DNA from: JBBITI01 sp037440885
GTDB taxonomy: Bacteria; Chloroflexota; Dehalococcoidia; Dehalococcoidales; UBA2162
Assembly (NCBI GenBank): GCA_037440885.1
Contig: JBBITI010000089.1
Location: 1-9,281 of the forward strand
Direction of reading: 5' to 3'
Length of the DNA: 9,281 nucleotides
A model generated the notes under the pieces. It was not told where the DNA came from. It searched no databases and saw only the letters and a list, made by a program, of their open reading frames with translations. The position numbers were made by a program, and so were the translations under genes. This document shows, piece after piece, positions 1 through 5,811 of this stretch (position 1 is the stretch's first letter; each line of letters starts with the position of its first letter).

Positions 1-25
1 AGTCATAGTCGGTTCCAGCCAAATT

Positions 26-34
26 TGATATAAT
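26..34 (+). promoter_or_regulatory. Extended -10 promoter for the tRNA nucleotidyltransferase gene
   Basis: The nine bases TGATATAAT match the extended -10 consensus TGnTATAAT at every fixed position. No convincing -35 box lies upstream in the 25 bases available, which is typical of extended -10 promoters. Transcription should start about seven bases after the hexamer, at or next to A42. A42 is the first base of the start codon, so the transcript would have little or no leader. No Shine-Dalgarno-like sequence precedes the ATG, which agrees with leaderless initiation. Confidence 0.6.
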
Positions 35-41
35 AACGCCC

Positions 42-1300
42 ATGCGAAGAAACCTTAACCTGACTGTTGAAATTAAGACCCAGTTACCGGCTGATCTGGT
101 TGCCTTTCTGGAACAAGCGGGGCGCTTGGCCGCTGAAAATGGACAGGGTATATACCTGGTGGGTGGTGTAGTCCGCGATCTGATATTGCACCGTCCTAAC
201 CTGGACCTTGACCTGGTGGTTGATGGAGATGCTATTCCGTTAGCCCGCAAAATGGCAGCCGTTCTACAGGCAAAACTGGTGGTTCACACTACTTTTCGAA
301 CTGCGAAGATACGCTGGAATCACCGCAATGTGGATATTGCCACTGTCCGGGCAGAAACTTATAGAAAACCGGGGGCGCTTCCTATAGTAGTTCCGGGAAC
401 TCTGATGTCTGATTTGTACCGCCGGGATTTTACCATCAATGCCATGGCTGTCGACCTGGCTCCAAAACGCTACGGGAAACTGATTGATTACCTTGGTGGT
501 TCTGCAGACCTACTCCGCAAAGAAATCCGGGTGATTCACAATGAAAGTTTTACCGATGATGCCACTCGCATCTGGCGGGCGATCCGTTACGAACAAAGGC
601 TGGGTTTTCACCTGTCACCAGCGACGCAAAAATTCTTAAAGCGAGATATCCCAATGCTTGATACATCAGCGGCGACCGCATCCGTCACGAAATCGAGGCG
701 GTTTTCCGCGAGGAGCGGCCGGAGAAGATGCTGTTACGGGCAACACGGCTGGGAGTATTGTCAAAAATCCAACGCTCTTTACAAGCCGACCGCTGGTTAA
801 GTGTAAAATTCATACGAGCCCGCCGGATGAATCCGGACCGTGTACCTGTTGAACTATATTTTTCCTTGCTGGCTTACCGTCTACGGATGTCCGAAACTGA
901 CGAATTGCTGCGGTACTTGAAACCCGGGCGGATGATTATCAAAGCGATAGAAGAGACGATAAATCTGAAAAACAGACTGGATACCCTGGCTGAAGCAAAC
1001 CTGCCACCGAGTCGGGTACATAGTTTACTGGAGGAATACTCAACGACGGCAGTGATGGCAAACCAGATTGCCACCGATTCTAAGGTAATCCGTCGCCGTC
1101 TTGATCTGTGCTTGGAAAAATATCGTCAGATAAAAACAACTTTGAATGGTGATGATCTTTGTAAGATGGGTATTGCTCCGGGGCCGCACATGAAGTCATT
1201 ATTACGCGAGTTGCTTAATGCTCGCCTGGACGGAAAAGTAAGGTCGAAAAATGAAGAAATTGCCATGGTTAAAGTCTGGCAGGAGAAGAAAGCCAGTTAA
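42..1300 (+). pseudogene. tRNA nucleotidyltransferase (CCA-adding / poly(A) polymerase family), frameshifted
   Basis: Class II nucleotidyltransferases of this family add C and/or A residues to tRNA 3' ends. The first reading frame (42-800) carries the head and neck: GGVVRD at residues 41-46, the metal-binding DLD at 55-57, RRDFTINA at 127-134 and the base-selecting DDATR at 172-176. After the peptide PMLDT (about residue 208) the family pattern moves to another frame at base 665. That frame reads ISGDRIRHEIEAVFREERPE and runs to the stop at 1298-1300. It holds the RNA-binding body and the typical C-terminal LNGDDLCKMGIAPGP segment. Restoring one base near 663-667 gives about 419 residues, with both halves well conserved. 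The restored protein lacks the N-terminal CBS and DHH domains of longer relatives. As written, frame one ends after about 44 unrelated residues, at 800. A separate downstream product could start at ATG 728 but would lack the conserved neck. I cannot tell a real mutation from a base-calling error, nor CCA- from A-adding specificity. Confidence 0.85.
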
Positions 1301-1312
1301 CCGTGTACCAGA

Positions 1313-2419
1313 TTAGCGAAAACACGCCCAGTAATCTCTAAGATTTGCCCGCACCTGGGCTACAACCTTCTCGGTTTTCAGATAAATCGCATCTGGTTCC
1401 GAAGGTTGGGGGGGTGGTTCCGGTTCGGGGAAATCACAATCAAAACCAGCCAATCCGGAAATCTGGGTCAACCAGGCATACGGAAGTATCTGCCGGTTAT
1501 ACCCGGAGGCGATCAGGTCCACGACCTTACCGTTACAGATCTCGGCCATATTTCGGATTTTTTCACCGATCATGCGGAAACCTTTTAAAGTCAAACCCAG
1601 ATTGGTGAGACCGTCACTGAAATGGGGATCTGAGCCCCCGTTACGCACGATCACCTGCGGTTTGAATTCGCGAGCCAACGGTTCGATAATGCTCTCAAAG
1701 ACCAGCCTGAAGGAGCGGTCACCGGACTGTTCCGGGAATGGAAAGTTCACAGTGAATCCCTTTCCGGCACCCGCCCCAATCTGGTTACTGAAACCGGTTC
1801 CCGGGTAGATGGTCATCGGATCCTGGTGGATATCGATAAAAAGGACGCGAGGGTCCTCGGTGAAGTATTGGGTAGTGCCGTTTCCGGCGTGGGCATCGGT
1901 ATCGATGATGAGCACGCGATCGAATTTCAGTACTGTAGTCAGGTAAATACCGCAAAAAGCGACGTCGTTATACACGCAAAAACCCTCACCAAACCGGCGC
2001 TTGGCATGATGCAGACCACCGCCGATAGAGACGGTTATAGGATATTCTCCGGAAGCCACCAGTTGACAGGCTTTCTTAGCCTGCCCGACAATTAAACGAG
2101 CGGCCTCCTCGATCTTTCCGGGGGTACCGATGGGCATATTATCACCGCTCTGGAAGTGGAATAAATCGGCGGGATATTCATTCCCGGATCGGACAGCCTG
2201 AAAAAAAGCCCGGGTGATATCGATGTAGTCTTTATCGCAGATCAACAGAAGGTCGGTTTCACTGGCTGGCTCCGCCTGGATAAAGCGGTAATTGTTTTCT
2301 TCCGGTAAATGCTCTCGTAAGAAACGGGGAAAGACTTCGTAACGGTCTCCGCGAAAAGGATGGCCCGGACCAAAATCATATTCTCTTAGTTCCGGACGGT
2401 ACAATATTGCTAACGGCAT
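1313..2419 (-). CDS. Histone deacetylase / AcuC-family deacetylase
   Basis: This 368-residue protein belongs to the arginase-fold, zinc-dependent HDAC superfamily (AcuC, acetylpolyamine amidohydrolase). Such enzymes hydrolyse acetyl-lysine or acetylpolyamine amides in the cytoplasm. Visible active-site elements are the paired histidines at 137-138 (GGGLHHA), VYNDVA at 149-154, zinc ligands Asp175 and His177 (DTDAHAGNG), the third ligand Asp264 (GGSDPH) and the transition-state tyrosine Tyr307 in ASGYN, where many relatives have GGGY. A proline- and glutamate-rich linker (about 330-342) leads to a short C-terminal helix. I chose ATG 2419 because MPLAILYRPELREYDFGPGHP matches family N-termini and a GGGTAGG stretch precedes it. 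A GTG at 2467 would add 16 residues. It lies downstream of fmdB on the same strand with a 77-base gap, and ends 12 bases from the convergent nucleotidyltransferase gene. The substrate cannot be deduced, and a catabolic acetoin (acuABC) context is absent. Confidence 0.88.
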   Translation of the reverse strand: MPLAILYRPELREYDFGPGHPFRGDRYEVFPRFLREHLPEENNYRFIQAEPASETDLLLICDKDYIDITRAFFQAVRSGNEYPADLFHFQSGDNMPIGTPGKIEEAARLIVGQAKKACQLVASGEYPITVSIGGGLHHAKRRFGEGFCVYNDVAFCGIYLTTVLKFDRVLIIDTDAHAGNGTTQYFTEDPRVLFIDIHQDPMTIYPGTGFSNQIGAGAGKGFTVNFPFPEQSGDRSFRLVFESIIEPLAREFKPQVIVRNGGSDPHFSDGLTNLGLTLKGFRMIGEKIRNMAEICNGKVVDLIASGYNRQILPYAWLTQISGLAGFDCDFPEPEPPPQPSEPDAIYLKTEKVVAQVRANLRDYWACFR

Positions 2420-2459
2420 TCTACCTACCCTGGAATTAAAACCAATAGACTTGTGGTTT

Positions 2460-2465
2460 ATTATC
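2460..2465 (-). promoter_or_regulatory. Possible -10 element for the deacetylase gene
   Basis: On the minus strand GATAAT (5/6 to TATAAT) lies 40 bases before the ATG at 2419, within a TGATAAT context. No good -35 box is present; GGTTTT lies about 17 bases upstream. If used, transcription would begin near 2453 and give a leader of about 33 bases containing the GGGTAGG ribosome site. It would also exclude the alternative GTG at 2467 from the mRNA. The gene could equally be read from the fmdB transcript. Confidence 0.3.
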
Positions 2466-2496
2466 ACTTAATGTGGTTGACGAAAACCGGCCCGGT

Positions 2497-2796
2497 TTAA
2501 TCGTTTTTGGTCGCAGTTGCCTTCACGGAGGGCTGGGTAGAAGTATTATCGCCGGCTGTGGAGTCGTTTGATACTGGCTTGCTTTCTTCACCAGAGCTGG
2601 AAGATGTATAATTTTGCCCCCCCCGGTTGTCGGTGACATAAAAACCTGAGCCCTTAAAGATAATCGGCACCGACGAGAACCGCTGGCGGGCTTTTGCGCC
2701 GCAGCGCGGGCAAGAAACCGAAGTCTCCTCGTAGAAACCGCGTCTTAATTCAAATCGGGATGGGCAACAGGTACATTCGTACTCGTAAATGGGCAA
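2497..2796 (-). CDS. FmdB-family zinc ribbon protein
   Basis: This 99-residue protein begins with the family signature MPIYEYEC, provided translation starts at TTG 2796. It carries two CxxC knuckles, Cys8/Cys11 and Cys29/Cys32, that should bind one zinc. The block SSVPIIFKGSGFYVTDNRG (41-59) is typical of FmdB/CxxC_CXXC_SSSS proteins. After it comes a hydrophilic Ser/Thr/Asn-rich tail (about 63-99), likely disordered. The family was named for a regulator of formamidase or formate-dehydrogenase-type operons, but no molecular role is firmly known. GTG 2805 and ATG 2802 are in frame, yet they sit inside or too close to the Shine-Dalgarno sequence AAGGGGGTGAT (2811-2801). The TTG lies eight bases after that purine core. 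Minus-strand neighbours are the deacetylase downstream and a palindrome upstream. A run of eight G residues (coding strand) falls at the junction of core and tail. Confidence 0.85.
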   Translation of the reverse strand: MPIYEYECTCCPSRFELRRGFYEETSVSCPRCGAKARQRFSSVPIIFKGSGFYVTDNRGGQNYTSSSSGEESKPVSNDSTAGDNTSTQPSVKATATKND

Positions 2797-2800
2797 CTCC

Positions 2801-2811
2801 ATCACCCCCTT
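2801..2811 (-). promoter_or_regulatory. Strong Shine-Dalgarno that fixes the fmdB start at TTG 2796
   Basis: AAGGGGGTGAT differs at one base from AAGGAGGTGAT, the full complement of the 16S rRNA 3' end. Eight bases separate the AAGGGGG core from TTG 2796, an ideal gap. The in-frame ATG at 2802 overlaps this element. The protein from TTG opens with MPIYEYEC, exactly as in the family. Confidence 0.65.
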
Positions 2812-2832
2812 GATGATGTCGGGAAAAACCCC

Positions 2833-2879
2833 ATAAAATTAATTAGCAGTCATATCACAAGACTGCTAATTAATTTTAT
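2833..2879. repeat. Perfect 19-bp inverted repeat with 9-base loop
   Basis: The left arm, 2833-2851 (ATAAAATTAATTAGCAGTC), is the exact reverse complement of the right arm, 2861-2879. The loop, 2852-2860, is ATATCACAA. The inner seven pairs (AGCAGTC/GACTGCT) are GC-containing and the outer twelve are nearly all A/T. It lies 22 bases upstream of the fmdB Shine-Dalgarno sequence and about 110 bases past the MFS stop. It could act as a bidirectional terminator, with the outer T-rich arm serving as U-tract on either strand, or as a regulator-binding palindrome. On the minus strand TTGTGA (2860-2855), a 16-base gap and TTTTAT (2838-2833) form a weak promoter candidate inside it for fmdB. The sequence alone does not decide. 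Confidence 0.85.
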
Positions 2880-2991
2880 TCTACCCAATGCTTCCTGTGT
2901 AGTCAAGATTTTTGTAACTAATATCAATCCCGTAATATAAAAGTACCGGTTGGGTCCGGACATTCCGGGAGACCAGCGGTCCCTGATCGAC
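2880..2991. other. AT-rich intergenic remainder between the palindrome and the MFS gene
   Basis: This stretch has no ORF with family-like content on either strand. Its only recognisable element is the imperfect hairpin at 2934-2961, listed separately. A further short self-complementary stretch, GACC-AGC-GGTC (2971-2981), lies just past the MFS stop codon and has no T-run on its 3' side on the minus strand. Confidence 0.5.
2934..2961 (-). terminator. Probable intrinsic terminator of the MFS gene
   Basis: On the minus strand GTCCGG (2961-2956), a six-base loop and CCGGTAC (2949-2943) form a six-pair stem with one bulged T, followed directly by TTTTATATT (2942-2934). It lies about 30 bases past the MFS stop. 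The stem is short, so termination may be weak; the palindrome at 2833-2879 could back it up. Confidence 0.4.
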
Positions 2992-4230
2992 CTATTCTAA
3001 AAGGCGTAAACGGGGATGCATGGCTCCAGTGAGGACTGCAAATATACTTAGTATCAAAGCCAGGCAGCCAACTACCAGCGGGGCACCGACATGTTCGACA
3101 ACCAGTGAAGCTCCCAGGACTCCGAAGCTGCTGATACCAAAGATCATTGCCTGTACACTCATCACCCGGCCCCAGTAAGCCTGATCGGAATAGTAAAGCA
3201 GCAAAGCGTTGGCAACAGTATTTCGCATGGTATCGGCCACACCGACCAGGAAAATCAGCACAAGTGAGAAATAGTATACTTTTGAGAATGCGAAGCCAGC
3301 CATGAAGATGCCCAGAGCAATAGCCCCGATCAACATTATCAATCCGCGTTTCCGGTTGGGCATTGAAGCAATAATAACTGATACCAGGGTGGCTCCGAAT
3401 CCGGAAGCGCTGATAATCATTCCGTAACCGGTCTCACCTACCTTCAGGATATCATCAGCGAAGATCGGTAAAAATACGCCGTAGGGCATGGTCAGCAGGA
3501 GGACGATCGAAGAAAAGACGAGGACGGTCAAAATCGTGGGCGTTTGACGGACATAAGAAAAGCCGGCTTTGATATTAGCGATCGACCGGGCTCCGGTCAG
3601 GCCAGCTTGTATCTTAGGAGTAACCGCTGGAATGAAAGAGATTAATATGACACCGATGGTATACAGGACAGCCATGATATAAAAAACGGTGGCAAATCCA
3701 AAGCCGGCGATGATGAAGCCGGTAACCAGAGGGGCTAGAAAACGCAGGATGTTCATCGCCAGACTGCCGAGGGCGATGGCGTTCATTACCTTTTCGGCGC
3801 CGACGATCTCACGGACCATAGACTGATACGAGGGACCAGTTAACCCCATACCTAACCCATCGATCAAGTAAGCGGCACCCAGGATCCACCACGATGCCGG
3901 GTGAAATGCATCCAGGTAGCCGAGACTCAAAGTGATGGCAACTAACAGAGCATTGCAAATCAGCAATGTCTGACCGGCTATCACCACATATTTCTTTTTA
4001 AAGCGGTCAGCCAGAACTCCGCCCAGCGGTGAAAGAATAATGAGAGGAATGAAGTTGATCACCATGGAGAGACCCAACAGAGTAGCGGAATCGGTCAGCC
4101 GATAAACAAGCAATGAGCGTGCCATCCCCTGCATGTTACCGGCAGCTTGCGATACCAGGTTGTTACCAAAGTAGAAACGGAAAGCAATATTGGAAAGCGA
4201 ACTGAAAGTCTTCAGGTTACGGAGGAGCAC
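2992..4230 (-). CDS. Major facilitator superfamily transporter (MFS_3 / EntS-like exporter)
   Basis: This 412-residue hydrophobic protein shows the regular alternation of about twelve membrane helices. The MFS motif A appears as GGVLADRFKKK at residues 70-80 in the loop after helix 2, and an RSLLVYRLTDSATLLGLS segment (38-55) is typical of the MFS_3 (PF05977-like) branch. A longer cytoplasmic loop near 205-225 divides the two six-helix halves. Relatives export siderophores or drugs, but nothing in the sequence identifies the substrate. The start is GTG 4230; no other family-compatible start lies upstream and no clear Shine-Dalgarno sequence is present. It is transcribed away from the B12 operon, so membership in a corrinoid pathway is not implied. 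The stop lies 195 bases before the fmdB start on the same strand. Confidence 0.85.
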   Translation of the reverse strand: MLLRNLKTFSSLSNIAFRFYFGNNLVSQAAGNMQGMARSLLVYRLTDSATLLGLSMVINFIPLIILSPLGGVLADRFKKKYVVIAGQTLLICNALLVAITLSLGYLDAFHPASWWILGAAYLIDGLGMGLTGPSYQSMVREIVGAEKVMNAIALGSLAMNILRFLAPLVTGFIIAGFGFATVFYIMAVLYTIGVILISFIPAVTPKIQAGLTGARSIANIKAGFSYVRQTPTILTVLVFSSIVLLLTMPYGVFLPIFADDILKVGETGYGMIISASGFGATLVSVIIASMPNRKRGLIMLIGAIALGIFMAGFAFSKVYYFSLVLIFLVGVADTMRNTVANALLLYYSDQAYWGRVMSVQAMIFGISSFGVLGASLVVEHVGAPLVVGCLALILSIFAVLTGAMHPRLRLLE

Positions 4231-4239
4231 ATTAAAACT

Positions 4240-4265
4240 ATTACATGAATGACGTTATTTGTCAA
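4240..4265 (-). promoter_or_regulatory. Probable promoter of the MFS gene
   Basis: On the minus strand a perfect -35 TTGACA (4265-4260) is followed by TGTAAT (4245-4240, 5/6 to consensus) after 14 bases. An alternative TAATAG (4243-4238) lies after 16 bases. Spacing or -10 quality is therefore imperfect. Transcription would begin about 4230-4234, at or next to the GTG start, so this gene too may have an almost leaderless mRNA. Confidence 0.4.
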
Positions 4266-4295
4266 ACACGATATGTTATGGACGCTTACACCGGG

Positions 4296-4325
4296 TTGAC
4301 ATCTAATTCACTGACTTGTTATATT
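4296..4325 (+). promoter_or_regulatory. Promoter of the riboswitch-controlled B12 operon
   Basis: TTGACA at 4296-4301 is followed by TATATT (5/6) at 4320-4325 with an 18-base gap. This places the transcription start near 4332, about 15-20 bases before the first conserved aptamer bases. It points away from the MFS promoter, the two -35 boxes being 30 bases apart. Confidence 0.7.
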
Positions 4326-4344
4326 AGATCAAGGAAAATAGTGA

Positions 4345-4452
4345 ATATAATCGGGTGTCTACAGGCTTAAATGGATAGCAAGACCGGTGAAATTCCGGCA
4401 CAGTCCCGCCTGCTGTAAAGTCAGAACGCCAGCCCAGGAAGTTCCATCTGCC
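4345..4452 (+). ncRNA. Cobalamin riboswitch aptamer
   Basis: The conserved B12-box core is clear: ACCGGTGAAATTCCGG (4383-4398), followed by CACAGTCCCGC (4399-4409), CTGTAAAGTCAG (4413-4424) and an ACGCCAGCCCAGGA stretch (4426-4439). The CCGG/CCGG arms close a stem around GTGAAATT. Upstream GGGTGTC and CTTAAATGG (from about 4354) fit the P2 side. The usual GGGAA before the core is replaced by AGCAA. Ends are approximate because P1 and P2 pairing was assigned by eye. The aptamer should bind adenosylcobalamin or a related corrinoid and controls the hairpins immediately downstream. Confidence 0.9.
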
Positions 4453-4463
4453 TCCGCGGAGAA

Positions 4464-4500
4464 GGGGGTCGGGTTTATTAGTGAGCTAATAAATCCCCCT
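4464..4500 (+). promoter_or_regulatory. Riboswitch antiterminator hairpin
   Basis: GGGTTTATTAG (4471-4481) pairs with CTAATAAATCC (4486-4496) across the loop TGAG, with one G-U pair. After a two-base bulge the G run at 4464-4468 continues pairing with 4497-4500. The right arm contains most of the left arm of the terminator, so only one of the two can form. An upstream option, CCTCC (4451-4455) with GGGGG (4464-4468), would free the terminator and could be the B12-bound state. Confidence 0.65.
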
Positions 4501-4528
4501 GTTCTGTCGAGCAGGGGGATTTTATTTT
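4491..4528 (+). terminator. Intrinsic terminator of the cobalamin riboswitch
   Basis: AAATCCCCCTG (4491-4501) and CAGGGGGATTT (4512-4522) form a perfect 11-bp stem with a ten-base loop, followed by TATTTT. It lies between the aptamer and the first gene of the operon, as expected for B12-induced premature termination. Confidence 0.9.
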
Positions 4529-4545
4529 CACTGTAAAGGAGAGCT

Positions 4546-4659
4546 TTGAAAAGCCGCTTGTATCTAGTTGGAAAAGAATCCTGCCTAAAACGATTCGTCA
4601 GTATCGAATATCCGGGATTGTCGAAAGGGAAAAAACCTGGAGAGTCTGGTGGCAAATAG
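4546..4659 (+). CDS. Possible small basic protein or leader ORF before btuC
   Basis: A 37-residue frame opens at TTG 4546 behind AAAGGAG (4535-4541), a good ribosome site, and stops at TAG 4657-4659. It overlaps the btuC GTG by 11 bases in another frame. The product begins MKSRLYLVGKES and is rich in Lys, Gly and Ser, with no membrane segment and no motif I recognise. It occupies nearly all of the 120 bases between terminator and btuC, so translation of it could couple to btuC. It could also be chance: the start is TTG, the Shine-Dalgarno gap is short (four bases) and nothing shows conservation. Confidence 0.3.
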   Translation: MKSRLYLVGKESCLKRFVSIEYPGLSKGKKPGESGGK

Positions 4660-5728
4660 ACCAGCCACTGTCCAACCTGCCTGGACAGCACACCTGGTGC
4701 CATGGCGCAGCCGTATTTACGCTATTTTGATTCTTGCTGTGGTTCTAATAGTGATGGTGACCGCAGCAGTAACCGTCGGCAGTGTGTCGATCCCTTTGTT
4801 GACCACGGTCAAGGTTATTTTGTCTCATGTCCCGTTTGTCGATATTAAACCGACATGGCCCAGCGGAGTTGAGACTATCATACTTGACATGCGGTTGCCG
4901 CGGGTTTGCCTTGCCGGTCTGGTCGGTGCCGCCCTGGGGACAGCCGGTGCGACTTATCAGGGCTTGTTCCGCAATCCGCTGGCGGATCCTTATCTCATTG
5001 GAGTTGCCCAGGGCGCGTCTTTGGGCGCAGTAATCGGTTTTCTATTGCCTGTGACCGGTAGCTTTTTAGACATCGGTATAATTCCTGTTTTTGCTTTTAT
5101 CGGAGCTATCGTCAGTACTACCGTAGTGTATTTACTAGCCCGGCAGGGGAAAACCTTACCGGTCACTACTCTGATACTGGCCGGAGTTGCCCTCGGTGCC
5201 CTGCTCGGTTCGATCGTTTCCTACCTGATCATATCCTCTGGTGAGAAGATGCACAGTATCGTTTTCTGGTTAATGGGCAGCTTCTCTCTTAGCCAGTGGG
5301 CTGACGTTCGCATGATACTCCCTTATTTAGTTATAGGAACCGGGGTCATCCTGCTTTATGCCCGCCAGATTAACGTCATGCAGTTGGACGAAGAACAAGC
5401 CCAGCAACTGGGAGTCAATGTGGAGCGGATGAAGCTCATTCTGCTGGGTGCGGCCACATTGATTACCGCAGCCGCAGTCTCATTTGTCGGGACGATCGGT
5501 TTCGTCGGAATCATCGTTCCTCATGCGGTACGCTTGATCTGGGGAGCTGATTACCGGTTTTTACTGCCGCTCTCGGTACTATCTGGAGCGATATTCCTGA
5601 TAATTGCTGATCTGTTGGCCCGGACAGTATTGGTCCCGACGGAAATACCGGTCGGCGTGGTTACCGCTCTTTTCGGAGCACCATTCTTCCTGTTTCTTCT
5701 ACGACGGCGCAGGAAGGTAATATTTTAA
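4649..5728 (+). CDS. btuC: Corrinoid ABC transporter permease (FecCD family)
   Basis: This 359-residue integral membrane protein is the permease half of a type II ABC importer for vitamin B12 or related corrinoids. After a cytoplasmic stretch of about 20 residues it has roughly ten hydrophobic helices. FecCD landmarks are MRLPRV (81-86), YQGLFRNPLADPYLIGVAQGA (103-123), the AQQLGV segment (251-256), GFVGIIVPHAVR (284-295) forming the coupling region with the ATPase, and EIPVGVVTALFGAPFF (332-347). GTG 4649 is preceded by GGAG with a six-base gap, and the frame is closed upstream at 4586. FecCD permeases also serve iron siderophores and haem; the cobalamin riboswitch and the downstream cob genes argue for corrinoids. 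No substrate-binding protein gene lies between riboswitch and btuC. An 83-base gap separates it from btuD. Confidence 0.9.
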   Translation: MANRPATVQPAWTAHLVPWRSRIYAILILAVVLIVMVTAAVTVGSVSIPLLTTVKVILSHVPFVDIKPTWPSGVETIILDMRLPRVCLAGLVGAALGTAGATYQGLFRNPLADPYLIGVAQGASLGAVIGFLLPVTGSFLDIGIIPVFAFIGAIVSTTVVYLLARQGKTLPVTTLILAGVALGALLGSIVSYLIISSGEKMHSIVFWLMGSFSLSQWADVRMILPYLVIGTGVILLYARQINVMQLDEEQAQQLGVNVERMKLILLGAATLITAAAVSFVGTIGFVGIIVPHAVRLIWGADYRFLLPLSVLSGAIFLIIADLLARTVLVPTEIPVGVVTALFGAPFFLFLLRRRRKVIF

Positions 5729-5811
5729 ATAGCATGATATTTACGAGAAACGGGCAGATACCGTAGCACTGATTAGCAGATGATAGATTCAGATGATGTC
5801 GGACGGGCTTA

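Noticed and set aside
655..672. Programmed -1 ribosomal frameshift in the nucleotidyltransferase gene
   Set aside because: A -1 slip would restore the protein, but there is no X-XXY-YYZ slippery site, and I see no clear downstream stimulatory stem or upstream Shine-Dalgarno stimulator. A one-base deletion is simpler.
2420..2467. GTG 2467 as the deacetylase start
   Set aside because: It has no Shine-Dalgarno sequence, a -10-like GATAAT overlaps it, and the added residues precede the usual family N-terminus.
2484..2498. AAACC/GGTTT hairpin at the end of fmdB as a terminator
   Set aside because: The stem has only five good pairs, it overlaps the stop codon, and the following T-run is short. 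It is not strong enough to report as a terminator.
4346..4351. Second plus-strand TATAAT upstream of the riboswitch core
   Set aside because: It has no -35 box at the right distance, and transcription from it would begin inside the aptamer and remove its 5' pairing.
4359..4703. Minus-strand frame of 114 codons across the riboswitch and start of btuC
   Set aside because: It lies opposite the conserved aptamer, terminator and btuC start, and its product has no family-like pattern. It is a by-product of the RNA structure region.
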